Both the position numbers and the translations under genes were made by a program. A DNA stretch of 64,000 nt, from NCBI GenBank assembly GCA_963575745.1, contig CAUYUJ010001472.1, forward strand, positions 36,891-100,890, read 5' to 3'. Below, one piece after another: positions 19,375 to 31,169 of this stretch. Numbering within the stretch: position 1 is the stretch's first letter; each line of letters begins with the position of its first letter. Below the pieces are notes generated by a model. It worked only from the letters and a program-made list of their open reading frames with translations, had not been told where the DNA came from and did not search any database. The DNA is from Prorocentrum cordatum. Its lineage: Eukaryota; Sar; Dinophyceae; Prorocentrales; Prorocentraceae.

Positions 19375-19690
19375 TCGCCTCGGGCTGGCCAATTCGCAGG
19401 ACAGAGTTTGTTTCGGGCCGCCGAATTGTCTGGAAGGATTTTCCACTTGTTTTAGACCACCCGCCGAATTCTCAGGACGGATTATCGAGTTGCCTCAGGC
19501 CGCCAAATGTCCAGAACGGATTTTCGAGTTGCTTTAGGCCGACGAATGTTCGGACTGATTTTCTACTTGCTTTAGGCCGCCGAATTCTCAGACGGATTTC
19601 CGACTTGCGTTAGGCCCCCGAATGTTGAGGGCGAATTTTCGACCAGCTTCAGGCCGGCGAATTTCCAGGGGGATTTTCGACCAGCCTTGG
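19375..19690 (+). repeat. 38-bp tandem minisatellite (~8 units)
   Basis: GGCCGCCGAATTCTCAG-like starts recur at 19499, 19537, 19575, 19613 and 19652 (spacing 38-39), with diverged units before. Each unit reads GGCCGCCGAAT.., GGACGGATTTTC, GACTTGCTTTA. No coding function. Confidence 0.85.
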
Positions 19691-20440
19691 ATGATCCCCG
19701 TTTATATTTGAGCACAGCGAACGGCGATTGTGGTTTTGCAAGGATAGGCATTTGATTAAGCGTCGATTGCGTGAGCAGGAATGGCCTTGGATTATCCTTT
19801 ATGGATTTGTATATTCCGTCGTCTGAAGCCGCCTCTGTTGTTTTGCACCGTCGGATCAATCAGCAGTGTTCGAACGCGGCTCGTGCTGAGCGCTAGGCCG
19901 CCGGTAGGACTTCTTTCCTGGCTGCCGGTGCCGCCCGTAGCGTTGTAATTCTAGAGGCATTCCGCCCGCCAGAAGCTCCTGTCTTTCGGCCGCGCAGAAA
20001 TGGTGGAAGGTTTCTAAGAGCTTTTATCGCACGTTCATAAACCTTCCTCTTCTCCACTGAAGCGTATAGACGGCTCGTTTTTTTTTTTTTGTTGGCTTCT
20101 GCTAAAGCCGATTTTTTTTGCGCAGTGTTCTAGCGGCAACTGGTGTCTTCCCGCCTCCTGATTGTCCTATTTTCGTATGCGCCGCCGGAGTGCTGGGGGG
20201 CTGGCGTTATTCGGACCAGATGGCGGAACTGTTCTTGATCTTTTCCCAGCCTGCGTTTTGAAACGATGTGGTGGCAGCCTGGCTGTGCCTGCTACGAAAC
20301 TTGCTCGCTTGATTTTGTGAGTTGTCCAGGGATTCTTTTGGATTGCGCAGTTTTTTGCTTCAGAATGCGAATTCTGGCCTGCATTGTCTTTCGATTGGGC
20401 TAACCTCACAGTTTTTATTTTGAACATTCAGCGTTTTGAA
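19691..20440. other. Gene-free stretch
   Basis: T-rich unique sequence. No repeats or gene recognised. Confidence 0.5.
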
Positions 20441-20449
20441 GTGCACAGC

Positions 20450-20451
<2 letters not shown>

Positions 20452-20509
<58 letters not shown>

Positions 20510-20530
20510 TATATATATATATATATATAA
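20452..20530. repeat. T homopolymer followed by (TA)n
   Basis: About 54 T followed by about ten TA units. Confidence 0.9.
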
Positions 20531-20697
20531 ACGAAAAAAAGTTATTTGTTTTCCGTTCCTTCATTTGTTCAAACGAGACTTGGCTTGGCGAATTCGTCGT
20601 TCACCCAGATTTACCCGGGTATTTTTAAGTTGCACGGCGAGACCGGGGCGGTCCAGGAGATGTAGTTTGTTTATTCTGTATTCATTCGGCGATGGAC

Positions 20698-20900
<203 letters not shown>

Positions 20901-20937
20901 TTTTCCCTTTGCTGAGGGTCTGTGGATGTAATGCATT

Positions 20938-22665
20938 TTGATTTTGGGCCGATTCTTGTCTGTTGTTGATGCCCTCGACCGTGCCGCGCAGAATGCAGTC
21001 GATTGGATCTTTAAGTTGCGAATGGAATTCGCTAGTATATCAATTTGTAGTACAATTATAACAGGAGATATAAACGTGCATCATGAGCATTGTCTCATTT
21101 TCTGTAGCCATGTTCCCCGTGAGGGCATTTCCTTGAGAACTTGGTGCCTGCAGAGGCGTTTTCGTGAATGTATTCGTGCGCCCACTCGGGGCCTTCATCT
21201 CCTCGACTTGTTTTTGTGTGATACACCTGACATGATCACCTCGAAGGTTGTAGCGCAAGTAGCTGACCATTCTGCAACTTTATGTTCAGTTCGCGTCAGG
21301 CGCGTGGCCTCTGCAATGGCTTGGGTGCACCCTCTGTATAAGAAGTTCGCTGTTTGTAACCCTGACGACTACAGGGGCATCCAACTCACTTTTCAGCTGT
21401 CTAAGGTCGTGGAGCGTATGTTCCTGCAGCTCATTGGCCGTCAGCTTGACAGGTTTGGGTGTTTTGGCGCGCGGCAGTTTGCTTATTGCCCAGGCAAGGG
21501 TGCACGAGGCGCAGTTTCATATTCTGTCTTGCAGTGCAGGGCGCCGTGTCTTACTGTGCTGTTCAGACGTGAGTGGCGTTTTCGATGGAGTTGATGCGCC
21601 CCGTCTGCTTGCTAAGCTCCGCGGGTTTTCTGTCCCGGAGCCTGTGCTCGCAGTTCTCGCTAGCTGGCCGCTCCGCCCGCGTCATTGTTCAAGGTAGATT
21701 GTCGCGGCCCGTTTGATGGAAAATATGATTTACCAAGGCGCTGTCCTGGGGCCTCCGGTTCGGAACGCTTTCTTTTCTGATTCGTGCATGGCCGTTCGGC
21801 CCATTGGTTTTGAAGAGCTCGTTTATGCGGATGACCTCAGTGCTCTCCGGGTGGTCGAAAACAGTGTTACAGACGACCAGGGCCACCGTGTGCTTGACGG
21901 GTGTCAAACTTCCCCGCGCAGGTGGGGCGCTGCTAACTGGGTCGTTTTTGATCCTGGCAGGAAAGGCATTTCATATCATGTCTCGCAGCCGTCCGTGTGG
22001 ATCATCATTTAAGCTGTTGGGAATAGTGTTTGGCCCTCGCCTCCTAATGCATGAAGCCTTTCAGACCTGTAATTGCGAGCGTGGATGGGAATTTCGTAGT
22101 TTGTTGCGATGCCTTTATTTCCATAATTCGGCTGATGCTATCTTGTCGTGCAAGGCCCAGATTCTGTCATGCATTGAATGCCGAACTTTGGCTTTGCACT
22201 TCGCCTCCTCCTCCTCTCTTGCTCCTCTTGGCGCTGTTCAGTCTAGCTTTCTTCGTCATGCTGCGATAGCGGAAAAAGAAGCGTTATATCATTTCTCGCT
22301 GGCCCCCCTGGCCTGCAGGCGAGACATTGCGATGCTCGACGTTATCCGCCGCGCCGTGCTTGGCCATGAACCCGCCCACTCCTCTTCTTCTCTCCTTCCG
22401 GTCCTCCTCCTCCCCGCTCTCTTCGGCGTCGCGCCCGGCAATTTGCTGGCCCTCTTCAGCTTCGTGCTCCAGATTTTGCTCGCCGCTCTGTTCTTGGCTC
22501 CGTAGGAGTATATAATCTCCTACCAGACAGCATTGCGGCTGCCCAAAGTGTCCACGACTTTCAAGCGCTTCTCCAGGCTTTGCTCGGGGATATGGCAAAT
22601 CCGTACCCTGACTGGACAAATGCTTTAAATTGCCGCGTTCCGTTTTCAAACCGCCGTTTGCGCCG
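20938..22665 (+). pseudogene. LINE copy C: APE endonuclease remnant, RT and C-terminal domain
   Basis: This is the most complete LINE in the window, broken by frameshifts. Frame 1 begins with the C-terminal half of an endonuclease/exonuclease/phosphatase domain: TIITGDINVHHEH (GDxN), LHLLDLFLCD and the catalytic VADHSAT (DH). About 40 nt later, RT sequence begins directly (VHPLYKKF, NPDDYRGIQLTFQLSKVVER, CFGARQFAYCPGKGARGA), so the usual linker is deleted. Frame 2 holds motif A (CCSDVSGVFDGVD), motif B (MIYQGAVLGPPV) and motif C YADD at 21824-21835. A third frame carries LLGIVFGPRLLMHEAF to EKEALYHFSLAPLACRRDI. A last frame gives YNLLPDSIAAAQSVHDFQAL to DWTNALNCR (22503-22640). At least three frame changes and one stop make it non-functional. 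Confidence 0.88.
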
Positions 22666-22679
22666 GTGCTGGGGCTGGC

Positions 22680-23115
22680 AGCCGCCCGGCTAGCTCTCCC
22701 TCTTGTCTCTCTCCCTCTCCCTTCCCGCTTGTTCTTGTCTTCTTTCTCCTTCCCTCTTTTCCCTCCCCTCCTTCCCCCCCCCCCCTCTATCCTCCTGCTT
22801 GCTGCTGTCGTTGCCGTCGTCCGCCGTCTCCCTCCTCTCCTCGGCTCTTCCCTGAGCGGTGCTCTGTCCGCGGGCGATCTTTCTCGCCCGGTGCGTCCGG
22901 CGTTTTCCCTCTTCTTCTCTTCCTCGCTCCCCCCCTGCCTGCCTGCCGCGCCCTCCTCCTTCCCTCCCTCCCTCTCGTCTTTTTCTTCTCGTCTTCTTCT
23001 TCTTCCTCTCCTCTTTTTTCTTCTTCTTCTTGTTCTTTGTTCGTCTTCCTCTTGTCTTCCTCCTTTCTTCCTCGTTCCGTTCTCTCTCTCCGTCTCTTGC
23101 TTATTTATCATTTAA
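22680..23115 (+). repeat. Pyrimidine-rich LINE 3' region with GAGCGGTGCTC module
   Basis: Mostly CTTCTC/CCTCC runs, with the GAGCGGTGCTCTGTCCGCGG module at 22855. It is homologous to 3254-3350 and 12113-12205 and probably part of the LINE 3' untranslated region. The 275-codon minus frame here is Glu/Arg low-complexity. Confidence 0.65.
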
Positions 23116-23189
23116 TTTTCAGTGCGCCTTGACGCTGGCGCGGCCCGTGTGTGGCTAGGTTCATCCCCGCGAGGGTGCGCGGCAGCAGT

Positions 23190-23194
23190 GTATG

Positions 23195-23250
<56 letters not shown>

Positions 23251-23264
23251 CATACATACATACT
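23190..23264. repeat. (TA)n / (TACA)n microsatellite
   Basis: About 20 TA units flanked by TATG and CATA repeats, forming a near-palindromic tract. Confidence 0.9.
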
Positions 23265-23279
23265 TCGAAGGTCGATGGC

Positions 23280-24320
23280 CGCAGTCTTGGCGTGTGCATT
23301 GGATGCTCTTTTATTGAAGCTCCGTGTCACCACTTAGAGATCTACAGAGGGCTGCAACGCGCGTTTTTTGATTCTTCGGCTGGTGGAGTTTGCAGTTTTG
23401 CCCCGATCAAGTTGTGTGCTCTGCTGGCCGGGGTGCGCGGGATGCGGTTTAATCTTTCATTTGATTTTGGCTGCAAGGCTTGAGGAGGTAGTCGATGACG
23501 CCGTGTTGCTTGTCGGGCGTTCCCAGTGAAGTCTCGGAGATTTGTCTGCAAGAAAAGTTCCAGGCTGCGAAACTACATCCTCTTTTCTATAATGTGTTGA
23601 AGGGTTGGCTCAGGGCCCGATCCGGGCGTGTAGTTGTGCCGGGGGGTTTGTCTGGCGCAGTGGAAATGCACGATGTGGCTTATGAGGGTGCAGTGTTTGG
23701 GCTTCCTTTGTGGGGCATTTTTTGGAGATTCGCGCAGAGCCATAGCAGCGCGTGGTTTCGCAGTGTGTTTGCTCAGAGAGTTTGGCGCTTTTCCTATCGA
23801 TCACATAATGCACGCTCTGGGGCAGTTTGCGCGCGTGGGATCTAGCGAGCGGAGTGGCCTTCGATTCTGGTAAGGGGAGTTTTCGCGTTATTTCAAAAAA
23901 TCGACCTTCAGCTGGATCTTGCAGATTTTTGGTATAATTTTTGACGCCGAACTTACCGTGCAAGAGGCCGTGCGCGAATGCGCATATGAGCGTGTATGGA
24001 AATTGCCGAGGCGTGTAAAACATGTTTCATTTCTATGTGCTTGTAGTTTCTCACGCGTAGTTGGCCACTTGCATTGTGTACTCAGGCAGAGACAGACGTC
24101 TTCGGTCGATAATTTCATATTTTGTTTTCGTGTCATTGCAGATTTGGCCGATTTGTTTGCATTCTGCACGGTGTTGTCACATTCCAAAAGTAAAACATAA
24201 AAAGAGGCTTGAGGTTGTGAGGGCTTGGTATCATTTGCTGGTTCAGCATTTATCGTGGCATCGATTTCTGGAACTTGCGTGTTTAGGATTGTTCGGAACG
24301 AACTGCGCAGAAACATCAGA
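23280..24320 (+). pseudogene. LINE copy D, heavily decayed RT
   Basis: Recognisable pieces appear in order but in different frames. EIYRGLQRAF (about 23336-23366, the YRGI motif) comes first. RARSGRVVVPGGLSGAVEMH and VAYEGAVFGLPLWG (about 23610-23730, motif B region) follow. Then IFGIIFDAELTVQEAVRECA plus ERVWKLPRR (about 23923-24010) is equivalent to LLGIVFGPRLLMHEAFQTCN and GWEFRSLLR of copy C. ATG and stop structure is lost throughout. Not functional. Confidence 0.7.
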
Positions 24321-25390
24321 TTGTTTAACCCGGAAGATCATGGTGCAATTTATGGTATTCGTTGTGCTGTTCTTTTCTGGTTTTCTTGTTGCTCTTTGTT
24401 ACAGCTTGACTCGTTTCACTGGGTTTTTTAACGCTTCAGGGGTCACCAGTTTAAAGAAGGCAGCGAATGCACAACACGTATTGTGTTTTGTCATTTTTTT
24501 GTTGCGTCAGATTTTTCTTATATCGTTGTATGTCTATGTCTATGTCTATGTCTATGTCTATGTCTATGTCTATATATATATATATATCCATATTATCCGG
24601 TCATAAACCAGTTCCCAGTATTTTCGTGCGAGGGTTTGATTGGATTCGTTTTGTATGTTCGATGAGATTGATCGCGCGCAGGGTTGGAGAGTTTTGTTAT
24701 TAACCCGGCTTTTTTTCGTTTATTTTTGCTTGCATTATATATATATGTATATATTGCGATTTGGTTTTCGGGGTATTAATTCGCAGTTTGCGCGCGCAAA
24801 TTAGAAGATATTTAAAAACATATGCGCTCGTTTTTGCATCATAAGTCCATATAGAAGTAGATGTGCAGTAAAGAATCATTTGTGTGTCTAATGTTTTGCG
24901 ATATTTGTACAGAGCCCGAACACTAGGATTTCTTTCTCAGGTGAACCATATAAGATCGATTGATATATTTGGTAATATTGTCGGTTGTACTTGGTAGGTT
25001 GGATTCATGTTTGTTTGGCTTGGTTACACTTGTTGGATTGCAGTACATTTCTTTTAAGCTTGCGGTTTTTTCGCAGGTATTATTTCCGGAATCCCAATTG
25101 CGCACGCGCATGTTTGTGTTTCGAACTCATTCTGGGCGCGCGCAGTTGCCATTTTTCAATTTGTCGGCTTGGGGTTTCTGGTTCATTTTTCATCGTAGTG
25201 TCACCCCGCCGAAGGGGGAAACGGGAGGTGGAAGTGACATTTCCCTAGACCTCAGAGGGCTGGTGGGATGCAATTGGGTTCCTGCGTTGCGGCAGGGCCT
25301 GGTTTTGCTAACGACATGTAGATTTCAATGCGGCGGCTTGTCTATGTCATCTAGAGTGTGATAAGTATCTGGTCGCCAGCGAGGAACCGA
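24321..25390. other. AT-rich gene-free stretch with TATGTC microsatellite
   Basis: Positions 24525-24588 are (TATGTC)n followed by (TA)n. Positions 25195-25285 resemble the module at 1235-1345. I see no gene; the open frames are Phe/Val/Leu-rich readings of T-rich DNA. Confidence 0.6.
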
Positions 25391-25419
25391 ATGAATGGTA
25401 TTTGAACTCGCTGACGCCG

Positions 25420-25520
25420 GTATGTGCATGTATGTATATACATGTATATTTATACGTACAACTTTATGTACATCTATACATATATATATATGTATGTGTA
25501 TATATATATAGTTATGTATA

Positions 25521-25565
<45 letters not shown>

Positions 25566-25650
25566 ATACACGTATATGTACAGTTGTATCTATATTGGTG
25601 TTTTGTATATAGGTATGTCTGTATACATAAATATATACACGTACGAGAAA
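25420..25650. repeat. TA/TATG/CATA microsatellite
   Basis: Interrupted TA, GTAT and CATA repeats with a pure TA core at about 25525-25563. Confidence 0.9.
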
Positions 25651-27480
25651 TTGATTCAACGATATTTCGAAGTTGAATTGGAAGAGGGTAGTTCCGGAGA
25701 TTATTCAGACCCCGGGCAGGGTTTCCCGCTTTTTGTTTGGTTTTCTGGTTTGCCATGTTTGTCTTTCTGGTTTGCAATGTTTGTCGCAGGTGATCCGCAT
25801 GTTTTCTAAGTTGCTTACGCTCCCCACGCATCCGTTCATTCGTCCTTGCAGCGTTTGCAGAGTTTTAGCCCAGAGTTTGGAATTCATCTCTCGCAAAATT
25901 ACGTTTTTTTGTTTTGTTTTGAATTTGCCTCTCCTTGTTGTTTCTTTCCTTTTTGCCCAGCGCCGTGAATTTATTTTTTTGAGTCGTTCGTTCATGGTTT
26001 GTTTTTGCCCTCGAGAGCCGCTCCCTCCAGGCCCCCCTGCCTGGTTTGCGAACCGTTTTGTTTTTTTTCCTCTGGCGGGCCGTTTCTCGTGTCCTGCTTT
26101 TTTTCCTGTAGGCTTTCCTTTTGGGGTGGGGTTCAATGGTCTCCTTTTTGCCAGCGGGGCCCTTCGTTTCAGGTTATGGTTCGTTGGTTTGTTCGTTTCT
26201 GGTCTGCTTGGCCTCCAGATGTTTCTGGCCTTCTTCAGTCGGCGCGGACATATAATTTCGGCTCGAGGTGTTTCCGTTCGTACCTGGCCTCTGTGAGCTC
26301 TTTCTCCTCCCTTCCCCCTGCTTGCCGGGCTCTCCTGGCCTTCCAGCCGGGTTGGCGGAACCTTTTTCTATTTTCGTTTGTTTTTCTTGACCTTCCTGTT
26401 TGGGTTTGACCCTGATTCTCCTGGTCTTTTGGGCTCCCTGGGCATCTTCCCCCCCCCTGTGGGCATTAACTACATAATCGATTGATCCCCACATCGATTT
26501 TCCCGCCGAAGTTTCGAACGATTGCGTAGAGTGTCCCTTAAATCTACGTGCAGTCCGCGCGTATCTCGTATACCCGACGGGAAAAGTTTGAGCAATTTTG
26601 TGCTTGATCCCTTCTTCGGGCCGAGGCCCAGGCCTGCCTTCCTCCTCGGCCGTGTCCCGCTCCCCGCCGCTTTTTTGGCCGGAAAAGGTGTGTAATCTCG
26701 AGTTAAGAAAGGTTTAATTTGGATTATACCTTTGTGATTTTGAACCTGCAGTGTCTCACCATTGGAAAGGGTTTACTTCCGATCAAACCTAAATCTCAAG
26801 CGCCCCTGTGGCCATCATGTCGCCTCTTCTCTGGCGCATGCTCTTTTCACTTCCTGGGCCCCGTGCTCGAAACATTATTGCTCTGGGGCTGGCCATTTAC
26901 GGAGGCGCAGTCGCTCCTTTGATTTGCCGTTCGGGTTTTTTGTTGCAGGGGTTACTTTCTGAAGTTGCGCCGGCTTCTCTGCAATCGACTTGTTTTCCAA
27001 TTCAGTTCCAGAGCTTGTGACGTTATGGGCGACTTTTCTTCAGGCTGCTCAGGGGGGTGATGTTTGGTTTTTGTAGTTTTAGTGTTGCCGCCCTCCTCTC
27101 GCCCTGCTGTCTTATTATTGAGTCACCCGGTCATTGAACCACCTTTTCTCGCTCTTCAGTTTTTTTTGCTCCGAAGGCTGTTTCGTTTAGGGCTGTTGGC
27201 TCTCAGGTCACGTCGGCCCGTTTTTCCAGATACGAGCGTTCTCTTGCTATGAATCCCTTCGGCCTTAGTTTTGGAATATTTCTGGCTCTGAAAGCTTATT
27301 TTTCCAGTTTTGCTGGCCTGTTTGGTTTAGGAGGTGTTTTTTTTTTTATTCTGCAGCCTCGCTGGTTCAGAGTGCGTGCTTCTTTTGCCCTGTAGGTTTT
27401 CTGGCTTACCACAGAAATCATCTTTCTGTCGTGATTCTTGTTTACGTGAAACTTAGAATCACTTCAAAAACACTTTGTTT
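25651..27480. other. T-rich stretch, no supported gene
   Basis: A 207-codon + frame (25673-26296) and a 143-codon - frame overlap here, but the former is Phe/Leu/Gly/Pro-rich in the way any T/G/C-skewed sequence would read, with no motif I recognise. A short stretch around 26820-26860 (SPLLWRMLFSL) faintly resembles an RT segment, so more decayed LINE DNA is possible. Confidence 0.4.
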
Positions 27481-27539
27481 TTTGTGGTGTTTCCAGGTTT
27501 CCCAGAATTCGGAATCATGGGAACTTGGAGTCACCGCAA

Positions 27540-28060
27540 AAGTTTACATTTGTTTTGCGCGGCCCCCATAGGGGGCTCCACCGAAGGCATCAGTGCCACG
27601 CGCACTCATGTCGGCACACTCCTCACACGTTTCGTGGCCCTACAGGGAGCTCGACCGACGGCCCCAGTGCCACCGCCCGCCTGCGTCACGCACGCCCGTT
27701 TCGGCACACCCCTCATACGTTTCGCGGCACCGTCGGGAGCTCCACCAACGGCCCCGATGGCTGCGTTCGCGTGCGCCCAACGCACCTATTCTGGCACACC
27801 TCTCCCGCGTTTCGTGGCCTTACAGGGAATTCCACCGACAGCCCCAGTGGCTGCTTTCGCTTGCGCCCGCTGGGCATATTTTGGTACACCCCTCATGCGT
27901 TTCGTGGGTCTATCGGGAGCTCCTCCGAATGCGGAGCATACAGCGACGGCACTCACACCTGCATATGGTTGGGCCCTTCACCAGGCTAAGTTTTGAGAAT
28001 CCAGGTTTCCCATCATTCGAATTTCGAATTTCGGGAAACGTAATGACCACACCGCGGGCT
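27540..28060 (+). repeat. Short 90-bp repeat array (~5 units) with its right-hand terminus
   Basis: Units read TTTCGTGGCCCTACAGGGAG, CTCCACCGA.GGCCCCAGTG, then a CGGCACACCCCTCA word; the spacing is about 87-90 bp. It closes with CATATGGTTGGGCCCTTCAC and CAGGCTAAG at 27961, the same closing sequence found at 51331 in the large array. It is bracketed by CAGGTTTCCCA words (27493 and 28003). One further isolated unit lies at about 28225-28330. Confidence 0.85.
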
Positions 28061-28374
28061 ATACAATTATGGGGAATCCGCGCCTGGACGGCGGCCGACA
28101 AGGCAGTTCCCGCCGCCGCCGTTGCGGCAAAGGGCCTCCCGTCAGTCCAGGACGATTTGTCCACAGTCCCGTCAGTCTAAGAGTATATCATGTCGAACGA
28201 GCACGCCATGCAAGTAGTCATACAGAAGGCCCCAGCGGCGATCTTCGCGTGGGTCCCACCCGCACATGTCGGCGCAGGCTTTGCGAGCATCGTGGCCCCA
28301 TAGGGAGCTCCACCGAAGGCTCAGTGGCATGTGTGGTTCTCTCGGGGGGGAGCGCGCGCTCGTTGCGCCGCGCA

Positions 28375-28724
28375 GGTCTTGCGGTCGGAGTGTTGTGCCA
28401 AGCAGGCCAGCTCCACATCGATCATATTGAGCTTCGCCAAATGGTGGCTACCCGTCTGGATTCCGCAGTGTCGATGAGTTCGTGCGTCGTCTCAGCCTGG
28501 ATGCGGAGACCCATCCTGATGGCCTCTGGGGCGACGCTTTGACATTGCAGGCTGCTGCGCACATACTGACGAGATCCATTGCTATCATCAGGGACACTTT
28601 GGCGGATTCCAGCGCGTACATGAACATGGAACCTGCTGATTTCGTCAGCCCTGAAACCTGGGGGATCCCAATTGATGTAGTGATTTATGGGGAGCTGCAG
28701 TGCGAGGGGGCGCAGGCGACGTAG
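28375..28724 (+). pseudogene. OTU-like cysteine protease fragment, frameshifted
   Basis: The first frame gives HIDHIELRQMVATRLDS, resembling the helix after the catalytic Cys in OTU domains. A shift then leads to VDEFVRRLSLDAE, HPDGLWGDALTLQAAAHILT and RSIAIIRDT, matching the OTU pattern W-G-(D/G)-x-L-x-(L/I)-x-A-(A/L)-A followed by a hydrophobic strand. It ends VVIYGELQCE with a TAG, where an OTU would have the catalytic His. Both the N-terminal D-G-x-C nucleophile segment and the His are missing. OTU deubiquitinases are numerous in dinoflagellates; this is at best a dead fragment. Confidence 0.4.
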
Positions 28725-29170
28725 ACCCTGGGCCCAGCCCGTGACGGCCACCATTTCTGCGGCAATTCCACAAAAGTCCAAACGCTTCGCGGGAACCCAG
28801 CAGCCCATCCAGAAACGCTGCCTGGGCGAGTTGCCCAGGCCGGGGACGTGGAGGAACATGCAGCGGAATGGAATAGGAACAGGTGCAGGAGGAGCAGAGG
28901 GGATGGGGGAGGAACCGGAGGGACAGAAGGAGCAGGGGCCTCGGGGGCGCCTTTTGGGGCCTCTTGGAAACTGGTTGGAGGCCTCTTGGGGTCCTCTTGG
29001 GGCTTCCTGGGCACCTCCTGAGGCCGTCGTGGGGCGTCCTCTGCAGGCCTGGGGCCATCGTGGGGCCGCGCTGGGGGGGATTGATCCACGGAGGCTTAGC
29101 CCCCCGCAGGAGGCCGCAATGTGGCCAACACCTTGGTTAAACCAGTGAGTTTGGCTTCTCGCCGAGGCTA
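28725..29170 (+). repeat. GC-rich stretch with CTCTTGGGG subrepeats
   Basis: Positions 28930-29080 repeat GGCCTCTTGGGGTCC-type words of the family at 270-1215. The rest is GC-rich without a gene. Confidence 0.6.
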
Positions 29171-29940
29171 TTTTGGATGCTTCAACGACCCGCGCGCGCT
29201 CCCCCCGTGGAGGTCCAGGGGGGAAAGGGGGAACAGGGGTTTGGAAGAGGGCGCGTTCTAAACCACCGACGCCCCCAAGCGCTGCGGGGATTTGTTTCTC
29301 TTGCAGAACTTGAGCTCGCTCCTTCCACGGGCAAGGATTATATCGTAGTTTCTTGGCCTTTTCGGCCCTGGTCCCGCCTAATCCCCTCGCGTGGACTGTT
29401 GCGCGCAGACTTTTTCTGTGCGTCGGCGTTCCGTTCGTCGTCGGTGTTAGTTTCGCTTTGCCGTGTGCTTGACTTGTCTGGGCAGAGCTCGAGGCTCGCA
29501 ACTCGCCGTGGGAACGACTGGCGTCGCGTTAGCTCGCGTAGCCGAAGTGCGAAAGAACACGCGTTGCAGGCCGATCGGTGTTGCCGCCGCCACCGCGGGG
29601 GGGGGCGAGCGAGGGGCGGGGCGGGGGGCCAGAGGGGGCGCCGGGGCATGGGAAAACAGGAGAAACAGGAGGGGACAGAGAAGAAAACGAAATGGACGGC
29701 AGAGGGGGTGCGACAAGGACATGACGAGGAAGAGGATCATAAAACGGCACGGATTGCGTGAGGTGCGTGCCGACTTGAAGCCTTGTGGTGCCTTTGCGGA
29801 GGGCCAGTTGGCTTCCCATGATGTCCGAAATTCCTGAAGGCGCATTCTGGTGGCCTCAAGATGGCCTGAACAAGTTCCAAGGCGCATTCCGGTGGCCTGT
29901 GTTTTATGTGTTATCGTTATGTGTTGTTTGTGTCGATATT
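29171..29940. other. GC-rich gene-free stretch
   Basis: Positions 29205-29290 weakly match the module at 1235-1345 (CTAAACCACCGACGCCC versus CTAGACCACCTACGCCC). A G-rich run lies at 29597-29645. No gene recognised. Confidence 0.5.
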
Positions 29941-29945
29941 GTTGC

Positions 29946-29997
<52 letters not shown>

Positions 29998-29998
29998 G
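29940..29998 (+). repeat. (GTT)n microsatellite
   Basis: About 19 uninterrupted or nearly uninterrupted GTT units. Confidence 0.95.
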
Positions 29999-29999
29999 A

Positions 30000-30960
30000 A
30001 CATTATTTATTCTAAAGAATAATTATTGTTGGGCCCCCTGGTGCGCGCCCCCCCTGCGCCGCCTGGGCCGCAGCTACATTCTCATCATTTTCGTGAGGAA
30101 GCCTCAGAAAAGAGGGTGTGTACAGGATCCGGTTGTTTTGTTGTAATCCGCTTTCCCTTGCAAAAAACAATAGAAAATGACATTTCTTGTTCTAATATAA
30201 TCAAATTTCAAGAATCCCTTGCAAAAAATAAGGTAAAGTGACATTCGCGCGCGCAAGACGAAATCCTTCCAAAACCTTAGTGTTCGCAGCGATTTTAACA
30301 TAAAAACATCAAAAAACCAATGGTTTTTCAACAAAAAATTGTCAAAATCTCATCCCGCGCGCTCTTGCGGATTCGTAGGAAACCCAACACTTTTTAAACA
30401 TTTCTGTCAAACGGGCTTTTGCGAGCAACTTTTTCGAACTTCTGCGACAACGGTTGCGCACCTGCCAGGGCCATCATCCCTGTCAAATAATACCATGCGG
30501 GACACATTCGTTTTTTCTTCGCGCGCGCACGCCGAAATCTTCAAAAACCATTGGGTTTCTTAGGAATTTTAGCACCGCGCAACATAAAATCATACGAATC
30601 GCACCGTAGGTCCTCGAAATCCTCGAAGCCGACGGTCCGCGGGCGTCAGGAACACGTTATCACCAAAAACCAGTACAGGTGTCCAGTGTTGGAACAGGGG
30701 GAAAAGTCGTATACTAAGCCAGCGTCCACAAAATGTTACCACAACAAGTCACTGTACCCATGCGCCAGTGTAGTAGCCACGGTCGTCCGCAGGCCACGAA
30801 GTGAAGTGTCCGAACGTCATAGGGCGGGAAGCTGGGTGTGGGTGGTGGCGAAGAGTCGTTTGGAAACTTGGTAGAGCTTGAACCGGCCCCCCCACAAAGT
30901 GGGGGTATTGCCCGCCTCCTATGAAAACCCTGGCACTGGTGAGAACGGAGTGTCCCCAGT
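30000..30960. other. Gene-free stretch with a dispersed CGCGCGCAC module
   Basis: Words of the type TCAAAT..TACCATGCGGG followed by CGCGCGCACGCCGAAATC and CAAAAACCATT occur at about 30245-30330 and 30478-30560, and again near 54420-54450 and 54930-55015. They form a diverged dispersed repeat. No gene. Confidence 0.5.
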
Positions 30961-30966
30961 CTTAAA

Positions 30967-30968
30967 TG

Positions 30969-31021
<53 letters not shown>

Positions 31022-31165
31022 AGGTGTTGTTGTTGGTGGTGGTGGTGGTGGTGTTGTTGTGTGTGTATATATATGCGTACGCACATACGTGCATGTCTGC
31101 ATGCATGCATGCATGCGTACATACATGCATACATACATACATTCATACATCATACAAACATACAT
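30967..31165 (+). repeat. (GTT)n followed by GTG and CATACATG microsatellites
   Basis: About 18 GTT units, then GGT units, then TATATATGCG and GCATGCATACATAC repeats. Compare the other GTT tract 1 kb upstream. Confidence 0.9.
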
Positions 31166-31169
31166 TCAA

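Noticed and set aside
25673-26296. 207-codon Phe/Leu-rich frame as a membrane protein
   Set aside because: Hydrophobicity follows from T-rich composition; no conserved motif and an overlapping antisense frame of similar length.
27540-28060. 90-bp regular repeats as a CRISPR array
   Set aside because: No constant repeat plus unique spacer pattern, no cas genes, and a eukaryotic context.
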